This document shows, piece after piece, positions 33,848-42,345 of a stretch of DNA of 64,000 nt. The stretch is taken from positions 4,914,001 to 4,978,000 of the forward strand of contig NZ_CP063849.1 of assembly GCF_015277775.1 (NCBI RefSeq), read 5' to 3'. The DNA comes from Paludibaculum fermentans. GTDB taxonomy: Bacteria > Acidobacteriota > Terriglobia > Bryobacterales > Bryobacteraceae. The notes under the pieces are model-generated. The model was not told the DNA's origin and made no database searches. It worked only from the letters and a program-made list of their open reading frames with translations. How positions within the stretch are numbered: the stretch's first letter is position 1; every line of letters starts with the position of its first letter. A program made the translations under genes and the position numbers.

Positions 33848-34750
33848 ATGGGTACAGGATCAATAAGGCTGGATTTCGCGACCGTCGGAGGAACAAAGCT
33901 CCAGGACCAGATCCATCTGGATGTGGTGGCACGCGACGGCACGACGCACTACGAGAGCTCAGTGCAGGTGAACGGCACGATACAGATCGGGGGTATCGAC
34001 GCCTCACCGGTGAAAGACTATCAGGTGACGGTGTGGCCCATGCGGTACCGTCCGTCTTCGTTCTTCGTGAGGGTGCAGGACGGCAAAGTGGCTCGCCAGC
34101 CGGTGACGCTGCCGGTGAATCCAGACAAGGTATCGGCCATCGACGCGCCGGTCTACGCCAAACTGCCCGCCCAGTTGAAAGCGATCCTGGAGACCTCGTC
34201 AATCGACACGCAGCCCACTCAGCAAGGGGAGGCGCTGTATACCGCACTGGACGCACAGCGCCAGGCATGCCTGCTCAACATTGCCATCAAGGCCTCGGCC
34301 ACAATCCTGGGGGATGGCACAAGCTGCTTCAGCCACATGGGCGGTCTGCTCAAGCTGCGCAGGGACCGGTTCTTTGTCAGGACCACGGCCGCCCTGTTTG
34401 AGGAGACCCAGAACGCTTCACGGCTGTTCCACGAGGTCTCGGAAGCGCTGCACCATCCGCCGGACGGCTACCAGCCGGCCAAAAGCTTCAAGACGTTCGA
34501 CAAGTACGGCAACCTGCAGCTCTCGTTCTTCCGGCAGGGGGAGACGGGCGACCACTACCTGGTGGATGTCGACATCGACGAGGCGCAGTATTTGGAGCAC
34601 GCGTTCGAGGTGATTCGCAACGCCGTACTGGACCACACCACCAACCCCTATGACGTTCACGAAGTGCTGGTAGGAGAACAGAAGCTGAATCCCGGCTACG
34701 ACTTCGTGTTCCCGCAGGCGGCGCAGATCACGGTCAGCGCAAAGGCCTAG
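33848..34750 (+). CDS. Protein of unknown function
   Basis: 300-residue protein without signal peptide or membrane segment; I do not recognise a family. The first 85 residues look like a beta-sandwich (SIRLDFATVGGTKLQDQIHLDVV, YQVTVWPMRYRPSSFFVRV). A helical middle contains CLLNIAIKASATILGDG and RLFHEVSEALHHPPDG, and a conserved-looking mixed end follows (FKTFDKYGNLQLSFFRQG, HYLVDVDIDEAQYLEHAFEVIRN). The His/Glu cluster HEVSEALHH may be functional, but it is not HExxH. The start is well supported by AAGGAGG four bases upstream, inside a palindrome. It ends six bases before the convergent MBL-fold gene. Confidence 0.7.
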   Translation: MGTGSIRLDFATVGGTKLQDQIHLDVVARDGTTHYESSVQVNGTIQIGGIDASPVKDYQVTVWPMRYRPSSFFVRVQDGKVARQPVTLPVNPDKVSAIDAPVYAKLPAQLKAILETSSIDTQPTQQGEALYTALDAQRQACLLNIAIKASATILGDGTSCFSHMGGLLKLRRDRFFVRTTAALFEETQNASRLFHEVSEALHHPPDGYQPAKSFKTFDKYGNLQLSFFRQGETGDHYLVDVDIDEAQYLEHAFEVIRNAVLDHTTNPYDVHEVLVGEQKLNPGYDFVFPQAAQITVSAKA

Positions 34751-34756
34751 GCCGGC

Positions 34757-36178
34757 TCACACCGCCTCGATCGCGGCCAGCACCTTGGACCAGAGGGTCT
34801 TTGGCGCATGCATGGCGATCACAAACTCGGGCTGCAGTTTCTCGCGCGCGGCGGCATCGCGCACTTCGCTGAGGTACTGCGGCATGAAGAAGCCGCCGTC
34901 CGGCATCGGGCCCTGCACCAGGTCGCTGGCGTACAGCAGCCGGTGTTCGGGGAACCAAACCATCAGCATCCGCTCGCCGGTCTCGGTGCGGATGGGGATG
35001 AGTTCCACACGATTGGCGCCGCCGCCCAGCGACGTCCGCTGAGAGACCGGACGCAGTTCCGCCTCCCGGCGGCGGGTCGCAAGGGCATCGGGACGCAGAG
35101 TCCGGGGTGAGGCCAGCAACCGGCGGACAATGGGCTCGTTGCGGTCGAGCAGGTAGACCGGAATGCCCCGCGCGACATACTCCCGCACACCCGAGAAGTG
35201 CGGCCAGGCATCGGACGTCGTGATTACCGCCTTGATTGGCGTGCCTGGAAACCGCCGGGCGGCCTCCTCCAGAACCCGTTGGGAGTATCCGGCCGAGATC
35301 GGCGCCTCCAGGATCAGCAACCCGTCGTCCTGGCGGATGAAGGCAATGTCCCAATTGCCGGGCACTTTGACGAGCCCCGGAGCAAGCTCGACAGCCGGTC
35401 GGTCCGGCCGCCCCAACGGCCAGGCTTCGACCTCTGGCTGCGGCCTCTGGGCGAGCTTCTGCGCATCTGCGGGCAGTTCCAGCCGCTCGGCCGGAATCGC
35501 GGCATTGATCGTCATCTCGTCGATGCTGAACGAGCGATAGGGGTAGCCGGCTTTCTCGATGTCGACCTGCCGCGGATAGTGCAGCCCGCCATGCTCCAGA
35601 TACCAGTAAGAGTAGATCCAGCGCGTGGTGACATCGCCCCAGACGTTCCAGAACGTATCGCGCGGATAGGTCCGGACAAGCTCCACAACGGTGGGCAGCG
35701 CGGTATCCGCATTGAACAGGATCCGCACCGGAAAGCCCTTCCAGGTGAACGTCACCGCATGGTGCATTACGTCCTGGTAGAGAGTCGAGCCGTCGGAACG
35801 CAGATCAGAGGCGGCTAGGGCAGTGAAAAGAACCCTCTCCGGACTGAAGTCGAGCCACTCGGGATCGGCTGGCGTCACACGCGGCGGGAATTCCCTGCCC
35901 TGCACCGTCATCCTTGTGGCTTCGAACTCCCCCGACGAGATGGTGGTCTGCCGGTCGACTTGGCCAGGCCGCTCGATCTTTTCCATGCGCCGGCGGCCGG
36001 TGGCCAGATCGCGCCACTCCTCGGTCTGCTCGTAGCGCACGATCCAGGGTCCGGCCGGCCGTTCGGATTGTTCAATCAGGTAATAGTGGCCGTAGCCTTT
36101 CAGATGCAGGGACTGGATGGACTCCAGTTGGGAGCGTCCGCCCATGGCAGCCAGGGCTTGTTCGACGAGGGAAGGCAT
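34757..36178 (-). CDS. Metallo-beta-lactamase-fold protein with degenerate metal motif
   Basis: About 473 residues. The first 250 are a beta-rich region of the kind found in outer-membrane lipoprotein sorting folds (LHLKGYGHYYLIEQ, GFPVRILFNAD). The last 210 resemble a metallo-beta-lactamase domain: GNWDIAFIRQDDGLLILEAP, then AVITTSDAWPHFSGVREYVARGIPVYL. In active enzymes this last block contains HxHxDH; here it reads SDAWPH (residues 322-327), keeping only the last His. Later ligand positions seem present (YASDL, then His in VIAMHAPKTLW). Metal binding is therefore doubtful. ATG at 36178 is chosen; GTG at 36256 is an in-frame alternative. No clear signal peptide or ribosome site is seen at either. 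Confidence 0.68.
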   Translation of the reverse strand: MPSLVEQALAAMGGRSQLESIQSLHLKGYGHYYLIEQSERPAGPWIVRYEQTEEWRDLATGRRRMEKIERPGQVDRQTTISSGEFEATRMTVQGREFPPRVTPADPEWLDFSPERVLFTALAASDLRSDGSTLYQDVMHHAVTFTWKGFPVRILFNADTALPTVVELVRTYPRDTFWNVWGDVTTRWIYSYWYLEHGGLHYPRQVDIEKAGYPYRSFSIDEMTINAAIPAERLELPADAQKLAQRPQPEVEAWPLGRPDRPAVELAPGLVKVPGNWDIAFIRQDDGLLILEAPISAGYSQRVLEEAARRFPGTPIKAVITTSDAWPHFSGVREYVARGIPVYLLDRNEPIVRRLLASPRTLRPDALATRRREAELRPVSQRTSLGGGANRVELIPIRTETGERMLMVWFPEHRLLYASDLVQGPMPDGGFFMPQYLSEVRDAAAREKLQPEFVIAMHAPKTLWSKVLAAIEAV

Positions 36179-36283
36179 AGAGAAAAGTAGATGAGTGGCG
36201 ATGCTGTCAGGTGCGCAGATTATGTTGACGCATGTTACGGGTACAGCGGTAGACACTTGTTACAATTCGCGGCAGGCGGCATC

Positions 36284-36338
36284 TCTCCTTGACAGCTTAG
36301 GAGTCGGCGGTTATCCTTCTCCTAGATCAATTAGGAGA
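36284..36338 (+). promoter_or_regulatory. Duplicated TCTCCT-N8-TAGGAG sites at ADOP promoter
   Basis: The same interrupted palindrome occurs twice: TCTCCT (36284-36289) to TAGGAG (36298-36303), and TCTCCT (36318-36323) to TAGGAG (36332-36337). The second extends to seven-base arms, TCTCCTA and TAGGAGA. The copies are 34 bp apart, about three helical turns. The first overlaps the -35 hexamer, the second begins just after the -10 and contains the SD of the ADOP gene. This arrangement fits a pair of repressor operators; the second could also act as an RNA hairpin. Confidence 0.55.
36289..36317 (+). promoter_or_regulatory. Sigma-70-type promoter of second ADOP gene
   Basis: TTGACA (36289-36294, perfect match), 17-base spacer, TATCCT (36312-36317, four of six). 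The expected transcript start is near 36324, giving a leader of about 20 bases before the ATG at 36344. It is the best promoter match I found in the window. Confidence 0.6.
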
Positions 36339-36343
36339 GCGAG

Positions 36344-38965
36344 ATGTGGCGTAAGTGGGGCGAAGCCCTCGGCATAATGCGGCGGCGGCAATCCTGGGAG
36401 ACCAGCCTGTCGGAGGAACTGGAGTCCCACATCGAACATCGCGCCGACCACCTGATGGCCGGCGGAACGCCCGCTGAGGAGGCCCGCCGGCAGGCTCGCC
36501 TTGAGCTCGGCCAGCACGAGACCTACAAGGAGCAGTGCCGTGAGGCTAAGGGACTGCGTTGGCCCGACGAACTGGCCCAGGACCTGCGCTTCGCCTTCCG
36601 CAGCGCGCGGCACCATCGTGGATTCACCACCGTGGCAATTGTCTCCCTTGCGTTGGGCATCGGCGCGAACACCGCCGTCTTCAGCGTCCTGAATTCACTG
36701 GTGCTGCAGCCACTGCCGATGGCCGAGCCGGAACGCGTCTTCTTCGTCCAGCACGACAAGGAACCTACCCATTCCTTCCCGCTCTATCGGGATCTGCGTG
36801 ATCGCAACGCCACGTTTTCGGCTTTGGCCGCTTACCGGATTGCGCCCATGGGGCGGGAGACGGCGCAAGGCGCGGAACGCGTTTGGGGCTACCTGGCGAC
36901 CGGCAACTATTTCGATCTACTGGGGACAAAGCCCATCCTGGGCCGGTTCTTCCACCCCGGGGACGAGAAGGGACCGGGTGCCAGTCCCTACGCCGTATTG
37001 AGCTACGCCTGTTGGAGGCAGCGCTTCGCAGGCGATCCCGGGATGGCCGGACGCACGGTGCGCATCAACGGCCGGCCGTACACGGTTCTGGGTGTGGCAC
37101 CCCGTGAGTTTCACGGCACGGAGCATTTCTACTGGCCCGAGATCTGGGTCCCCATGATGATGGAACCTCAGATTGAAATGCGCGACTGGCTGGAGGATCG
37201 CAACACCTGGAACGCCTTCGTCATCGGCCGCCTGAGGCCGGGCATCACCCAGCAGCAGGCAGAGGCCAACCTGGATTCAGTCGGGCTGGCCGTCAATCAG
37301 GAACACCCGTCCGGCGGGTACGTGCCGCGCACCCGCCTGGCCAGGCCCGGCATGATCGGCGACACCGGCGGCGCGCCCGTTCGCGGATTCCTGATCGGCG
37401 TGATGGCGCTGGCGGGACTCGTCTTACTGGCGGCCTGCGCGAACCTGGCCGGACTGCTCTCGGCCCGGTCGGCCGACCGGCGCCGCGAGTTTGCGATTCG
37501 GATCTCGATCGGCGCGGGCCGGGCGCGGCTGATGCGGCAGCTCCTGACGGAATCCATGCTGCTGGCCCTGGCCGGAGGCGCTGCGGGTTGCGGGCTGGCC
37601 TACGGCCTGCTGAGCCTGCTCAGCGAATACCGGCCTCCGTTTGATTTTCCGGCTCAATTCGCGGTGAAGCCGGATCCGCGGGTGATGGCCTTTGCCGTTC
37701 TGATCACGGCAGTCACCGGGCTGCTGTTCGGCCTCGCGCCAGTGCGCCAGGCTTGGGCAACCGAGACGAATCGAGCCCTGCGCGGCGCCGGTTCGGGCCG
37801 CCGTTGGGCCTTTCGCGACCTGCTGCTGGCCGGTCAGGTGTGCCTCTGCTGCCTGCTGGTCACCGCGTGTTTCGTGTCTCTCCGCGGCCTGTCCAATGCT
37901 CTGCGGATGCCGGCCGGTTTCCGGTCCGAAGGGGTCACGGTGGCCGGCTTTGACCTAGGGATCGCCCGCTATTCAGCGGACCGAGGCCGGCAGTTCCAGC
38001 AGGAGGTTCTCGAGAAAGCAAAGGCGGTACCCGGGGTAGTTTCGGCTGCCTTCGCCAGCGCGGTGCCATTGACCGTCGATCAGTCCTCCACCACCCTGTA
38101 TGCACCCGGCGCGATGGACGACAAGCGGAGGGACGGTGTTGGCGCAAGTTACTTCGTCGTCTCGCCGGACTATTTTTCCGTAATGTCGACCCGTCTGCTC
38201 GCCGGGCGGGACTTCCGCTGGGATGATCCGCCAGGAATGGCCATCGTCAACGAGACCCTGGCCCGCAAGGTGCTGGGACGGACAGACGCGGTGGGCCGCC
38301 GGATCGTGCACGGGTTTCGGGGTGAGCAGGTGCTGATCATCGGGGTTGTCGAAGACGGCAAGTACGAATCGTTGACCGAGCAACCTCGCGCCGCGATCTT
38401 CTGGCCGGCCGCGCGCCGCTACGAATCCAGCGGCCTGCTGTTGGTTCGTTCCAACCGTCCGGAGAGCGAGATGGCCGGGCTCCTGCGTCAATGCATCGCG
38501 GAGCTCGACGCCCGCTTGCCCGCCCAGAACGTCGGCGGACTGCGCCAGCAACTGAGCTACGCCTTCTTCCCCGCCCGCGCGGCCAGCTTTGCTCTGAGCG
38601 CGTTCGGACTGCTGGCGATGATGTTGGCCGTGACAGGCATTCACGGCCTGGCCGCCTACTCCGTGAGCCGGCGGGTGCGCGAAATTGGAATCCGCACGGC
38701 CGTTGGGGCGAGACCCGGCCAAGTCCTGAGCTTCGTCCTGGGGCGTACCGGTGCCCTGATTGCGGCCGGCTGCCTGGGCGGCCTGGCACTCGGCTTCGTG
38801 GCCAGCCAGGGCATGAGCCGAATCGTCTATCAGGCCTCTGCGCGCGATCCTGTTGTGTTGGCTGGAGTGGTTGTCACGATGGCCGTGATCTCCTTGGCCT
38901 CGGTCTATGTCCCGGCACGGCGCGCCCTCTCCATCGATCCGTTGCAAGCATTGCGACAGGAGTAG
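36344..38965 (+). CDS. ADOP-family ABC-type permease (MacB-like), second copy
   Basis: 873-residue member of the acidobacterial duplicated orphan permease family. It has the same plan as the copy at 30268: N-terminal soluble helices (LSEELESHIEHRADHLMAGG, EARRQARLELG), first membrane helix near 97 (AIVSLALGIGANTAVFSVLNS), a periplasmic MacB-core domain, a three-helix FtsX block including RRREFAIRISIGAGRARLMRQL, a second periplasmic domain, and a final block with VREIGIRTAVGARPGQVLSF. The two copies differ widely, so they are not a recent duplication. Unlike the first, there is no PadR gene beside it, but the promoter carries paired palindromes. The helicase-nuclease gene starts 20 bases after its stop and may be co-transcribed. 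Confidence 0.9.
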   Translation: MWRKWGEALGIMRRRQSWETSLSEELESHIEHRADHLMAGGTPAEEARRQARLELGQHETYKEQCREAKGLRWPDELAQDLRFAFRSARHHRGFTTVAIVSLALGIGANTAVFSVLNSLVLQPLPMAEPERVFFVQHDKEPTHSFPLYRDLRDRNATFSALAAYRIAPMGRETAQGAERVWGYLATGNYFDLLGTKPILGRFFHPGDEKGPGASPYAVLSYACWRQRFAGDPGMAGRTVRINGRPYTVLGVAPREFHGTEHFYWPEIWVPMMMEPQIEMRDWLEDRNTWNAFVIGRLRPGITQQQAEANLDSVGLAVNQEHPSGGYVPRTRLARPGMIGDTGGAPVRGFLIGVMALAGLVLLAACANLAGLLSARSADRRREFAIRISIGAGRARLMRQLLTESMLLALAGGAAGCGLAYGLLSLLSEYRPPFDFPAQFAVKPDPRVMAFAVLITAVTGLLFGLAPVRQAWATETNRALRGAGSGRRWAFRDLLLAGQVCLCCLLVTACFVSLRGLSNALRMPAGFRSEGVTVAGFDLGIARYSADRGRQFQQEVLEKAKAVPGVVSAAFASAVPLTVDQSSTTLYAPGAMDDKRRDGVGASYFVVSPDYFSVMSTRLLAGRDFRWDDPPGMAIVNETLARKVLGRTDAVGRRIVHGFRGEQVLIIGVVEDGKYESLTEQPRAAIFWPAARRYESSGLLLVRSNRPESEMAGLLRQCIAELDARLPAQNVGGLRQQLSYAFFPARAASFALSAFGLLAMMLAVTGIHGLAAYSVSRRVREIGIRTAVGARPGQVLSFVLGRTGALIAAGCLGGLALGFVASQGMSRIVYQASARDPVVLAGVVVTMAVISLASVYVPARRALSIDPLQALRQE

Positions 38966-38985
38966 AGGCGACAATAGAAGCCGCA

Positions 38986-41900
38986 ATGGCTTTATCGCAG
39001 GAGCAACTCGACGCGGTCCGGCGTAGTGGCCAGGACGCCTGCTGTGTGGCCGGTCCTGGTTCGGGCAAGACCACCGTCCTGGTCGAACGCTTTGCATGGC
39101 TGGTGGAACAGGGCATGGATCCAGGACGGATTCTCGCCATCACGTTCACCGAAAAGGCCGCCACCCAAATCAAGGCGCGGCTGGTGAAGCGCTTCAGCGG
39201 CGACATGGAGCGGCGGCGCGGAGTCGAGCGCGCGCAGGTTTCCACGATCCACGCTTTCTGCATGGGGCTGCTGCAGGAGCACGCGATTCGAGCTGGTCTC
39301 GATCCTGAGTTCGCAGTGCTCGACGAGCGGGAGGCCGACACCGAGCAGGCAGCCGCCATGGAAGCGGTGCTCGACCGCCTGGCCGAGGAGCGCCGGGAGG
39401 AGTTCGTCGCGGTCGCAGACGCCTGGCCCGCAAACGACATGGCGTCGTCACTACGCGGCGTTTATGAGGACCTGCGCATGGGCGGCGGAGCCCGGACCGC
39501 CCTCCAGCGCCTGCCGGAGTTCCATCCGGAGGTCGAAATCGAGGAACTTCGGCGCTCAGTCCGCCAGATGCTGGACGATTCGCCGGCTCCCACCACCGAT
39601 CCGCAGCGGCGGCGCATGGAAGAAGGCCGCGCCTGGCTGAGCCAGGAGCCGTCCCTGCCCTGGCTGGCCGAGTTCAAGATGGACAAGCGCGGCCTGAAAC
39701 CCGGCCATCCCATCTACGACAGCCTCGATCGCGTCAAGATGCTGCGCGACCAGGCGCGGCGCTGTGTCCTGGGCGCGGCTCATGTGAAGGAACGGGCCGT
39801 CCTGCGCGATGCCCTGGTCGAGTTTGAGCAGGAGTTCCAGCGGCGCAAGCGGGCACGGGCGGCCCTCGATTTCGAGGACCTGCAGGAGCAGACGCTGCGC
39901 CTGCTGCAGGGCGATTCCGAGATCCGCAGCGAGACGCAGGATCGTTTCGATGCGATTCTCATGGATGAACTGCAGGACACGAATCCGGTCCAGTGGCAGA
40001 TCCTGGATCTGGTACGCCGTCCGGGCCGGTTCTTCGCGGTAGGCGACATCAACCAGTCCATCTATGGCTTCCGCCACGCGGTGCCCGAGCAGTTCGCGGC
40101 CTACCAGGAGACCGTGCGCGCGGCCGGCGGCGTGGTCGACCGTCTCGAGAGCAATTTCCGCAGCCGCCCCGAAATCCTGGCTGCCGTCACGGCCTCGCTG
40201 GTGACGACGCCCAGCGTCGGAGTGACGAGACACGAACTGATCGGACGCCGGGAGTACCCGTCCTACCGCGCCCCCTTCGTCGAAGTCCAGCGCATGGAGG
40301 AGGGCGAGGCGGAGGGGGAAGCCCTGTGGATCGCCCGGCGCTTGCGGGAACTGCACGGTGAATTGATGGTGGGGGATCCGCCGCATCCGGCCCGCTTCCG
40401 CGACATGGCCGTGCTGGCCCGCACCAAGGCTCCGTTCGATGCCCTGGAATCCGCCTTCGAGCAGTTCGGCATCCCCTGCCAGATCGACCGTGGCAAGAAC
40501 TTCTTCGAGGAGCAGGAGATCCTGGATCTCACGAACTGGCTGCGCGTCCTGGAGAATCCGGCCAACGAGATCCCGCTCTTCGCCCTGCTGCGTTCGCCCT
40601 TCTTCGGATCGAGTGATGAGTCGATCCTGCTGGCGCGCGCTGGCGGGGGCCTGGCGCCCCAGGAAGCACTGGAGAGGATTGGATGGGCCCGGGCGTTTCG
40701 GGAGGAAATCCCGGCGGACCGGCTGCTGTCGCGGCTGATGGACGAGACCGGCTACCGCGACGGGCTCTCGCGCCGGGGCCGGGCCAATGCCGACAAATTC
40801 CTGCGGCTGCTGCGCGATCTGGACTCAGCCGCGCCCGGAGATCTCGCCGGACGCCTGGAGCACATCGACGACCTGCGCAAACGCGGCAAGGAGCCGAACG
40901 CACCCGAGGTCGAGTTCTCCGACGCCGTCCAGGTGATGTCGATCCACTCAGCCAAGGGACTGGAGTTTCCGGTGGTCGTCCTGGCCTCAATGCAGAAGGG
41001 AACCCAGAACTTCAGCGAACCGCTGGCGTGGACGCCCCAGGCCGGCCTGGGCCTGCGCTGGCGTATGCCGGACGGCAAGACGTCTGAGCCGGATCCCGCC
41101 CTCGCGGCGTGCGTCAGCCTGACTTCCGAACGCGAACGGGCCGAGGCCGACCGTCTGCTGTACGTAGCCATGACCCGGGCAGAAGAGCGGCTCATCCTTT
41201 CCTGGACGCAGCCCGCACGCAGCACTCCACCGTGGGTCCTGCAGGTGGAAACAGGACTCCAGATCGAGTGGCCAGCGGAGATCAACGTTGTCCGCGAAAC
41301 AGAGTCGCTGCGGCTGACCAGGCGCAGCGGGCAACCGGAGGCCATGCCGGCGCCAGTGCTGGAGGGGGGGACGGCCGAACCCGTCGAAGCCACCCCGCTG
41401 CCTGAGTCGCACCAGTCCAGCGCCCAACTGCCGGTGACAGCCTTGGCGGTGTTTGCGGACTGCCCCCGGCGCTACTTCCTGCAAGCCCTGGTGGGCTGGC
41501 CCCAACCCGTTCGGCAGGGTGGATCGGGCGGCGGCGCAGCGCTGGGCACGGAGGTTCACGAGTTTCTGGGCGGAGTCTCCGAAGAGGTTTCGCCGGAGGC
41601 GGAGGCGCTGGCGGGCGTATTCCTGCAGAGCGACCTGGCAGGCCGCGTACAGCAGGCCAGCCGTGTGGAACGGGAATTCGACTTTTTAGTGGAGATTGAA
41701 GGCGTCCTGCTGCGCGGCCAGATCGACCTTTGGTTCGAGCACGACGGCCGTTTGGTCGTCGTCGACTACAAGACCGACCGCAATCTGGACGAATCCAGAA
41801 TGGAAGCCTATTCGGTCCAGCTTCGCCTCTATGCCGAGGCCCTGGAGCGGATGCTGGGTCAGCCTGTCGACGAGGCATGGCTGTTTTCGCTGAGACTGGG

Positions 41901-42072
41901 CACGCCTCACCCTGTCGAGATAGGAAGTCAGGAAGAACGCCTCGCAGGATTGCGGGCGCTGGTGGAAGCGGAGAAGGCAGGAGACTTCCCGTTGCGGGAA
42001 GCACCCCGTTGCCGGTGGTGCCCCTACTCCGCGGGCGCCTGCCCTTCGGTCGGCGGCTCCTGGGCGGAGTGA
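38986..42072 (+). CDS. AddA-type UvrD-family helicase fused to PD-(D/E)XK nuclease
   Basis: 1028-residue superfamily-1 helicase-nuclease for double-strand break repair by end resection. Walker A is GPGSGKTTVL near residue 22, preceded by the Q motif LSQEQLDAV; Walker B is ILMDELQDTNP at about 325. Motif IV-VI regions follow (DRLESNFRSRPEIL; MSIHSAKGLEFPVVV; LLYVAMTRAEERL). The C-terminal nuclease has Asp914, Asp927 and Lys929 (GQIDLWF, VVDYKTD). Four cysteines flank it: Cys826, Cys1009, Cys1012 and Cys1019, the pattern of an iron-sulfur-stabilised nuclease, usually a feature of AddB rather than AddA. The AddB-like gene is not adjacent but at 53841-56483. The end overlaps the convergent anti-sigma gene by 49 bases. 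Confidence 0.88.
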   Translation: MALSQEQLDAVRRSGQDACCVAGPGSGKTTVLVERFAWLVEQGMDPGRILAITFTEKAATQIKARLVKRFSGDMERRRGVERAQVSTIHAFCMGLLQEHAIRAGLDPEFAVLDEREADTEQAAAMEAVLDRLAEERREEFVAVADAWPANDMASSLRGVYEDLRMGGGARTALQRLPEFHPEVEIEELRRSVRQMLDDSPAPTTDPQRRRMEEGRAWLSQEPSLPWLAEFKMDKRGLKPGHPIYDSLDRVKMLRDQARRCVLGAAHVKERAVLRDALVEFEQEFQRRKRARAALDFEDLQEQTLRLLQGDSEIRSETQDRFDAILMDELQDTNPVQWQILDLVRRPGRFFAVGDINQSIYGFRHAVPEQFAAYQETVRAAGGVVDRLESNFRSRPEILAAVTASLVTTPSVGVTRHELIGRREYPSYRAPFVEVQRMEEGEAEGEALWIARRLRELHGELMVGDPPHPARFRDMAVLARTKAPFDALESAFEQFGIPCQIDRGKNFFEEQEILDLTNWLRVLENPANEIPLFALLRSPFFGSSDESILLARAGGGLAPQEALERIGWARAFREEIPADRLLSRLMDETGYRDGLSRRGRANADKFLRLLRDLDSAAPGDLAGRLEHIDDLRKRGKEPNAPEVEFSDAVQVMSIHSAKGLEFPVVVLASMQKGTQNFSEPLAWTPQAGLGLRWRMPDGKTSEPDPALAACVSLTSERERAEADRLLYVAMTRAEERLILSWTQPARSTPPWVLQVETGLQIEWPAEINVVRETESLRLTRRSGQPEAMPAPVLEGGTAEPVEATPLPESHQSSAQLPVTALAVFADCPRRYFLQALVGWPQPVRQGGSGGGAALGTEVHEFLGGVSEEVSPEAEALAGVFLQSDLAGRVQQASRVEREFDFLVEIEGVLLRGQIDLWFEHDGRLVVVDYKTDRNLDESRMEAYSVQLRLYAEALERMLGQPVDEAWLFSLRLGTPHPVEIGSQEERLAGLRALVEAEKAGDFPLREAPRCRWCPYSAGACPSVGGSWAE

Positions 42073-42314
42073 CTCTCTGAACCGCAGCCACAGCGCTTCT
42101 GGATCAGGCCCAGGATCTTCTGATGGATGGCCGGCGGTATGGGCTGGGGTTCCATCCCCTTGTAAACACTGATGGTTTTGCGGGTAGTGTCACAGATCAC
42201 CCAGCAGTTGGGACACTCCGTGATGTGCTTCTCCAGCTCGGCCCGAAGCGCGGGATCGGTGGTCTCGTCGAGGAAGTCGTTAAGTTCCTTCAAAAAGTCG
42301 TGACAGGTGACCAT
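42024..42314 (-). CDS. Zinc-finger anti-sigma factor
   Basis: 96-residue cytoplasmic anti-sigma factor of the zinc-binding type. The signature HITECPNC (H-x3-C-x2-C) is at about residues 31-38, with an additional Cys at position 4 (MVTCHDFLKEL), the usual N-terminal ligand. Unlike many anti-sigmas it has no membrane helix; the C-terminus contains a CGCG motif and a polar tail. ATG at 42314 matches the family start; a TTG at 42362 would overlap the sigma gene. It follows the ECF sigma gene and presumably holds that protein inactive until a redox or other signal disturbs the zinc site. Its 3' end is antisense to the last codons of the helicase-nuclease gene. Confidence 0.82.
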   Translation of the reverse strand: MVTCHDFLKELNDFLDETTDPALRAELEKHITECPNCWVICDTTRKTISVYKGMEPQPIPPAIHQKILGLIQKRCGCGSESHSAQEPPTEGQAPAE

Positions 42315-42345
42315 CTCTTTTCGAAGCGCTTGCGTGTGCGCTGCC

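Noticed and set aside
36344-38965. Two ADOP genes as a recent tandem duplication
   Set aside because: The proteins share architecture but differ along their length, and they are in different contexts and orientations.
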